Of a DNA stretch of 64,000 bases, positions 58,187 to 64,000 are shown one piece after another. The notes under the pieces were generated by a model. It had not been told where the DNA came from and made no database searches. It was given only the letters and a program-made list of their open reading frames with translations. Location of the stretch: assembly GCA_023935145.1 (NCBI GenBank), contig CM043701.1, positions 73,392,817-73,456,816 on the forward strand, written 5' to 3'. This DNA comes from Bretschneidera sinensis. Its lineage: Eukaryota > Streptophyta > Magnoliopsida > Brassicales > Akaniaceae. Both the position numbers and the translations under genes were made by a program. Position 1 is the first letter of the stretch, and the number at the start of each line of letters is the position of its first letter.

Positions 58187-59465
58187 TAATAAGTGCTTAA
58201 ATATTCATATTTAAGCCCCATAATTTACATTTGTTAAGCTCTTTGTTTACATATTTTATTATATTTTACTTCATTTTTGCGTCTTTTGTGTTTTAATAGG
58301 TTCTTGGAGAAAAGGTAGCATTTTGGAACTCAAAGGAACAAATCTAGAAGACCTGGAAGTAGCCAAGTGCGATCGAGTATAGGAAAGTGTGAACGAGCGC
58401 ACAAGCACTCGTGCGCACACCTAGAAGGCTCGAGCGCAACCCTGCGCTCGAGTGCAAAAGCATGGGATCGAGCGCACATGTGCAGTGAAACGGTAGAGCA
58501 AGTTTTGGAAAGAATAGTTCAGGTCTTGTTTTAAAAATTAGGGTTTTGAGGTGTCTTTAGAACCTTATAAATAGGCCTGTAAAACACAGAAACTTTTAAC
58601 TTTTAATCTTCTTTTCAGTTTTAAGCTTTAGAGACGAATTGACGACTCTTCTCCATAGTGTTTTCAGGTTTTTTCTTTCCTTTATTTTATTTTATGAAGA
58701 TTTTTAGGATCACAATCATGGGTAACTAACTTCTTAGTAAGGGCTTGATTGAAGCCTTATTTATGTTTACTCAATAATTCAGTATTGGCGCCTTTGCAAT
58801 ATTTGCGTTGTGATGCTTAACTTGATTAATGCCTATTTGTATTTAAATTCCTCATATGTGTTTGTCTGATCAACGTATGCATGTGGTATAGATTAGTTAG
58901 TTAAACCAATTTGGATGACCGAGTCCTGGGTTTAACAATAGTAACAAAAGAAATCCACGCTGGGTTCTTGGGTTAATCAACATGGGAAACCGAGAGTATA
59001 CACCATGCCCTAGGTCTTGTGTGGTTGTCAATTTCCATAGATCTTATGCTCTCTTAAGGAACAATTCAGTATACACCATGATGAATCCCTTAAGAAAGAG
59101 AAGAGTTAGAGTATACACCATGCTTAACTCGTTGCTTAAGGAAACCAATAGCTTAAGGAGCGGACCAAGCCCTTAGGTTGACAAACATTAGGTATTCATG
59201 ACATATTTAAAGCATTAGTATATTGTTTTATTGTGGTAGCATGATTGGTGGTGGATATCAAGTCCCTACGCTTTTATTATTATTAATTCAAACTCAATAT
59301 TTATTTTTATCATTTTATATTACGAAACTAATTCTAAAGCGAAATTCATCAATCCTTGTGGAGATGATCTCGCATTTGCACACTATGCTACTATTGACCT
59401 TGTGCACTTGCAAGTAAAACTGTTCAAATATCTGCTTATTAATTTAGGTATATTTTTTCACAACA
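58187..59465 (+). repeat. 3' LTR, family A
   Basis: It runs from TAATAAGTGCTTAAATATTC to TTTTTTCACAACA. It has the GATCGAGCGCA cluster (58363-58485), the TATA box (58566-58573) and a typical gypsy LTR end (GTGGAGATGATCTCGCATTT..GTGCACTTGCAAG). Its start aligns with the start of the minus-strand Athila LTR (T(G/A)AT(G/A)AGTGC), so the two families are related. Confidence 0.9.
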
Positions 59466-59470
59466 CAAGC

Positions 59471-60500
59471 TACCAAAGAAACCCCGTCTAGAGGGTAATG
59501 CAAAGGTAGCATATAGGTTCGACAGTTACACTCCCCTCAATGCAGCAAAGATGAATATACTGATGAATGTCCGAAATCGTGATATCCTCTGTTGGCACTT
59601 AAAGTCTCTATATACTAAAGAAAACAAAGACCAAACCAGGTGGTGCCACTTCCACAAGGATTACGGGCATGATACTTAGGAGTGCCATGCTAAAAGAAAC
59701 CATATTGAATCTTTTATTCACCAAAGATATTTGAAGGAATGCATCGGGCCTCATGCATTCTAAATTAATGAAGGCCAAACAAAATGGAGCCTTGGATGTC
59801 CATTTAGGGAAAACTTCGAGTGTGCCATCAAGCAAAAGTCTGAACGATGTGTCAAACGAAGTCCCAAATAGAGTCGGAGTCTGAGACGGAATGGTCAATA
59901 AAACAGGCATCACTAAAATAACAGGGACCATGCTACCAAAGTGACCTACACTATCAAAATGATCTTTTAAGGACTAGCACCTATAGGAAAATTATTGCAA
60001 GCTAAGAAAACTTACATCCAATTGGTAGCTTCTGTCAACAGACCCCACAAAAGGATTAAGACTGGTTAGGTGATCTCTTTTACAGATGATGGCTTAGAAG
60101 GGTTACAAACACCCCATATTGACACCATGGTCATCACTCTTCTTATTTCAAATTACAATGTGGAATAGATTTTGGTTAAAAATGGGAGTTCAACAAACAT
60201 TCTATACTACAACGCGTTCAAGAAAACAAAATTGAGAGATGATCAACTCAAACTCGTAGCTTATCCACTTTATGGCTTTTCGAGGATGCTGGTATCTACA
60301 TAAGTAAGTATAGTTCTACCTACCACCGCAAGCTCAACCCCTCGGCAAACTTCCATGATAACTACATTCCTAGTGATCAAGCACCCATTATCTTATAATA
60401 CTCTCATCGTAAGGCCAAGTCTGAACGAAATGAAAGTAGTGGTTTCCACCTACCATTTGAATATGAAGTTCCCCATTGAGAATGGTGTAGGGGAAGTCTG
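59471..60500 (+). pseudogene. Tat-like gag tail and protease
   Basis: Gag resumes with KKPRLEGNAKVAYRF and TPLNAAKMNILM, and a zinc-knuckle-like WCHFHKDYGHDT.ECHAKR at about 59640. The protease region near 60180 reads LVKNGSSTNILYYNAFKK. Relatives have Asp where this copy has Lys, so the catalytic Asp is lost. Later VIKHPLSYNTLIVRPSLNEMK (60380) is the usual ILGRxxLN region. Stops are frequent. Confidence 0.75.
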
Positions 60501-60799
60501 AGAGAATCAGCAAACATCTCGATCCTATTACCTCAACTCTATTATGGGGTATTAAAAGGCAGAAACCCTGCCTCTAGAAATCAAAGACTTTTGAGACAAA
60601 TTCAAAAATCAATGGGGCTAACCTGTGAAGGAGTTGATAATTGTCCCCTTAAACATTGGGTCGAGCCTATCCAAAGAACTCAAAGAATCATTAGTTCTTT
60701 TCTTAGAAGGAATAAAAGCATGTTCACGTGTTCTACCTCTAACATGCCGAGAATAAATCCATAAGTCATTATCCATAAGTTAAATGTGAATCTAGAGAA

Positions 60800-61560
60800 C
60801 AAACCTGTGATCCAGAAGAAGAGATATATTGCTCCAAAACGATAAAAGGCCATAGAAAAAGAAGTCGATAAACTCTTCACAATTATCTTCATCCATGAAG
60901 TCCAAAACCTGGACTAGGTCGTCAATATGATCATGGTAAAAAGGGTAAACAGAAAATGAAATATTTGTATAGACTTCATCGATCTCAATAAAGCATGCCC
61001 AAAAGATAGTTTTTCTTTACCCTGAATAGACTAGTTGGTCAATGCCACTTTAGGGTATGAGCTGCTCAGTTTTATGGATGCGTATTTGGGCTATAACCAA
61101 ATCCTCATCCACGAATCGGACCAGTTGAAGACAGATTTCATCACCGACCAAAGCCTTTCTACTGCAAGATTGTTCTTTCAAACTAAAAAACACTAGGGCA
61201 ACCTATCAAAGACTAGTTAACAAAATTTTCAATGAGTATATTGGAAATAATATAGAAGTTTATATTGATGATATACTCGATAAGAGTGAAAAATAATAAG
61301 ACCACAAGTCTTCTTTTGAAGAGGTCTTTGGGATACTCAAATGTTACCAGATGAAGTTAAATCCTAGGAAGTGTGCTTTTAGAGTCATCTTAGGAAAATT
61401 CCTCGGATTTATGGTCACTCAGTGGAGAATAGAATGCAACCCAGAAAAGATAAAGACAATCCTAGATATGAGCCCTCCCAGAAAAATCAGAGAAGTCCAA
61501 TGGCTAACTGGACACATTGTTGCCCTCAGTCGCTTCATATCAAAATATGTTAAGAAATGC
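60800..61560 (+). pseudogene. Tat-like reverse transcriptase
   Basis: Pieces in order are CIDFIDLNKACPKDSF (about 60970), FMDAYLGYNQILIHESDQ (about 61075), then VYIDDILDKSEK at 61258, with the YIDD catalytic motif intact. An open frame from 61351 reads KLNPRKCAFRVILGKFLGFMV, the Tat-type palm/thumb region, and CNPEKIKTILDMSPPRKIREVQ. Several stops precede the open part. Confidence 0.87.
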
Positions 61561-62070
61561 TTGCTCTTTTTTAAGGCATTGAAGAAAGTAAAAGACTTTT
61601 CATGGACCGAGGAGTATCAGATAGCTTTTGAAGAACTTAAAGAATATGTAAGTACACCTCCTCTCCTAGCCAAGCCTATTGAAAGAGAAGAGTTCTTTCC
61701 CTATATTTCTCTAAGCCCATATATGAGCATATCTATCTTGATCAGAGAAAAAGATGGGGCCCAGAAACCCATCTATTATGTCAATAAAGTCTTCCATGAC
61801 GCAGCGACACAGTACCTCCCTATTGAGAAGTTGGCTTAAGCCTTCCTAATCTCAGCTTGAAAACTGAGGCCCTACTTTCAATCTCACATTGTTACGGTAT
61901 TAACTAATCAACCCATAAGTAAAGTACTCTACAAACCTGATATTTTCAAAAAATTGGTAAAATGGTCTATAGAGTTGGGAAAGTTCGACATCCGTTATAA
62001 GCTTTGGACAACCATAAAAGTGTAAGCCCTGGCTGAATTTATCATGAAAACTACATTTCCTTAAATACCC
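61560..62070 (+). pseudogene. Tat-like RNase H (gypsy type)
   Basis: Within the 61351-61839 frame: FSWTEEYQIAFEELKEYV, LLAKPIEREEFFPYISLSPYMS (where the first catalytic strand lies, as in Tat elements, without a classic DAS), KPIYYVNKVFHDAATQYLPIEKLA. It continues past a stop with VLTNQPI and WSIELGKFDIRY. Tat elements often have a degenerate first RNase H. Confidence 0.78.
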
Positions 62071-62084
62071 CCAAAAAAGCAAAA

Positions 62085-62480
62085 AACCTAAAAGTAATGA
62101 GCAGACATTGGGATGGATGCTCTTCATTTATGGATCCTCCAATAGCACTGGTAGCGGAGTTGGACTTATTCTCACCAATTTCGAAGGTTTCACTATTGAG
62201 TATGCCTTCAGGTTTGGGTTCAAGGCTTCAAAAAACGAAGTTGAGTATGAAGCACTACTTGCCCTATAAAGCTAGCAAAACCATTGGAAGTATACAACAA
62301 ATTTCAGTTGGTGGTCAACCAGATGACCAATGAATACGAAGCAAAAGTAGTTAATATTATCAGATACTTAGAGAAAACCTGAGAACTTGTTGTGATTTTC
62401 AAGAAATTTCTGGTATCCCAGGTATCCCGAGCATAAAATTCCAATGCAGATGCCCTAGCTCGACTTTTCATCTAGACAAT
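62085..62480 (+). pseudogene. Tat-like second RNase H domain
   Basis: One frame near 62110-62270 reads GSSNSTGSGVGLILTNFEG, then ASKNEVEYEALLAL, matching the G-S-x-N-x-x-G-S-G-x-G first strand and N-E-A-E-Y-E-A helix of the additional RNase H in Tat/Ogre elements. VSRAxNSNADALARL at about 62420 is the C-terminal ADALARL motif. It has frameshifts and stops. Confidence 0.82.
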
Positions 62481-62699
62481 CCAATCTCACTCAAATTGTT
62501 TATCTGGAAACTTTTGCCATACCTATCATTAATGAACATCCGATTATGCTAGTGGTCGAGGAACAGACTTGGATGGTTTCGATTCTCTAGTACTTATGGG
62601 ATGGAAAACTCTGTGACTAGAGAAATGAAGCAAAGAAGATCCTTTCTCATGCCTCATGGTTCATAATCATTAAAGGAAAACTATTCAAGAAAGGCCTCA

Positions 62700-63255
62700 C
62701 GAATCGATACTTGAAATTCCTCAGGCCAACCAATATAAACTATGCACTCTAAGAAGCACAAGAAGGCATATGTGGGAACCACCTTGGCGGTAGGACCCTA
62801 GCCTACAAAATCCTTCGACATGGATATTACTGGCCTAAACCATTACAAGATGCCACAGATATGGTCAAAAGATGCAAAACATGTCAAGAATACACCCTAG
62901 TATCTCACTGATTTGGTAACCCACTAACATCTATCACTAGCTCTCTTCCTTTCACTATGTGGGGAATGAATATCCTTGGACCTTTTTCTGAAGTACTAGG
63001 GCAAAGAAAGCATCTGATAGTGGGATAGAAGATGAGTCTCTCACTAAAATCACTAACTATAAGACTCTAGATTTTGTATAGAAATCTATTATATACCGAT
63101 TTAGAATATCGAGGATCCTCGTTATTGAAAATGGAAAATAGTTTAATAGCTCTCAATTCGAGTATTTTTGCCAAGACCTCAAAATCGAGTATAAGATGAC
63201 CTCGGTAGGTTATCCCTAAGCCAACAAGCAAGACAAAGTCACCAATAGAACTCTT
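62700..63255 (+). pseudogene. Tat-like integrase, 3'-truncated
   Basis: The HHCC region reads CGNHLGGRTLAYKILRHGYYW and VKRCKTCQEY (62770-62890). The core start reads WGMNILGPF near 62960, with Asn where the first catalytic Asp should be. The region that should follow the second Asp is present only in fragments (QxNSSQFEYFCQDLKI near 63130), and the frame stops at about 63250, where the 3' LTR begins. The C-terminal half and the polypurine tract are missing. Confidence 0.78.
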
Positions 63256-63856
63256 TCCAATTATTAGGTGGTAACAGGGTCAGATGGTGAATTCTACCAT
63301 CATGAGTAGGGTCTGATGAAGAGATTTTCGCATATGATCTGTTCATTAATATCCTTAGACATAAATTTTTACCAACTTCGTTTATTATTAACTAATGTAA
63401 CTTCTTATTAAAGTGATGACAATTTGGATTATGATGTAGGGAAATTTTTTTTGTCTAGTGACATAATGACATGTGGCACCCTGCAAAGCCAAAAAAACAT
63501 TTCTACAAGTCAAACAGATCTATCACTCACATACTAACACATGGCAGAAATGGCAAGGAAATAATATCACACTAAAAAACCCTAATCAAAGTATTAATTA
63601 CTTTCCTATTAGGAATCTACCTCCAACACTATATAAGGGGGCTCTCACCATTAGAGGTACACATTCACAATTCCCTCTAAAAACACTCCAACTCTCTTAT
63701 TCTTTAAACCTTATACTAACTTAGGCATTAGAGAGTCCCCCTAGTGGCACAACCCATTCGGTCCTCTGGCGACTCTTTAGGTTTTTCTCTTACCTTTGTG
63801 TACGCGTGTATCACATTCTGACTATTCATTCATTTGGCAGATTTTTGGCATTAACA
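63256..63856 (+). repeat. 3' LTR of the Tat-like element
   Basis: It is the partner of 44797-45423, from TCCAATTATTAGGTGG to GGCATTAACA, including the CACTATATAAGGGGGCTCTCAC promoter-like region. Its left edge coincides with the integrase break. Confidence 0.78.
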
Positions 63857-64000
63857 TATTGAAATCGCATTACTCTCACAAAAAGAGAAGTGCAATCGCT
63901 AAGCTAAGCACGTGGTCATTGTTGAGGTTTGAGTAACAGATTTTAGTGTAATAAAATTTAAAAAGAATGAATAAGAGAGAACTTTATGTGACATTCCAAA
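63857..64000. other. Right flank
   Basis: A short stretch after the Tat-like LTR, in which I see no feature. Confidence 0.5.

Larger units (their letters stand above)
46648..59465 (+). mobile_element. Chimeric Athila-like element with env-like ORFs, lacking integrase
   Basis: The outer ends are LTR sequences of one family (46648-47521 and 58187-59465) with the perfect target duplication CAAGC (46643-46647, 59466-59470). The 5' LTR stops after GTATA at 47521 and is replaced by a complete-looking LTR of another family (47522-48854), followed by a tRNA-Asp primer site and gag-protease-RT-RNase H. Integrase is absent. Two env-like or plant-transposon-protein ORFs follow, then a 3' region homologous to that of the minus-strand Athila element, a polypurine tract and the 3' LTR. 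The structure suggests insertion of one Athila element in another followed by recombination. Confidence 0.88.
44797..63856 (+). mobile_element. Decayed Tat-lineage Ty3/gypsy element, split by an Athila-like element
   Basis: Short LTR copies (44797-45423, 63256-63856) flank gag, protease, RT, RNase H, a second RNase H-like domain and an integrase remnant, in plus orientation. The extra RNase H after the gypsy RNase H is a hallmark of the Tat/Ogre/Retand lineage. Without the nested element it is about 6.2 kb. Gag breaks at 46647 and resumes at 59471 with the CAAGC duplication. The integrase runs directly into the 3' LTR, so the 3' internal region is deleted. No target duplication of the outer element was found. 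Confidence 0.8.

Noticed and set aside
45480..63255. Single continuous gypsy element across 44797-63856
   Set aside because: Gag breaks at 46647 and resumes at 59471 with a CAAGC duplication, and the RT types on the two sides (Athila versus Tat) differ, so nesting is required.
1..64000. tRNA, rRNA, riboswitch or CRISPR features
   Set aside because: None was seen on reading both strands; the tRNA-like matches are short retroelement primer sites.

Overview
This is nuclear DNA from a flowering plant, most likely a eudicot. The evidence is a four-exon gene with GT..AG introns, plant-type LTR retrotransposons of the Athila, Tekay/Del and Tat lineages, plant L1-like LINEs with a DUF4283-type ORF1, AT-rich spacers, and MITE-like elements. 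I see no bacterial, organellar, CRISPR or tRNA/rRNA features. The species cannot be named from the sequence alone.

Layout. Bases 1-5200 hold the only host gene I can support: a minus-strand, four-exon gene (2898..4588) for a 429-residue KIX-like nuclear protein, with a 169-bp tandem duplication and a candidate extra last exon downstream of its stop. Bases 5201-8158 carry three MITE-like elements in a row; one has PIF/Harbinger ends and a TAA target duplication.

Bases ~8700-43200 are one old minus-strand L1 LINE of about 5.9 kb, stretched to ~34.5 kb by four LTR insertions: a solo LTR (9054..11415), a Tekay/Del-like chromovirus (11754..20306), an Athila-like element (22179..32480) and a long Tat/Ogre-like solo LTR (35218..42579). 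The last was itself hit by a second LINE (~38225..42000). LINE domains resume in order on the far side of each insertion, and every LTR insertion has a 5-bp target duplication, perfect or with one mismatch.

Bases 44797-63856 are a decayed Tat-lineage element with two RNase H-like regions. A 12.8-kb Athila-like element (46648..59465, target duplication CAAGC) lies inside its gag. That inner element is unusual. Its 5' LTR is a splice of two LTR families, the integrase is missing, and two env-like or plant-transposon-protein ORFs sit between pol and the 3' LTR.

All retroelement genes are broken by stops and frameshifts, and many stops look like C-to-T changes at Gln or Arg codons. None is likely to act on its own. 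The most interesting material is the insertion history, the chimeric Athila element with duplicated env-like ORFs, the GC-rich motif clusters in LTR promoters, and a conserved repeat region just upstream of the Athila 3' LTRs.
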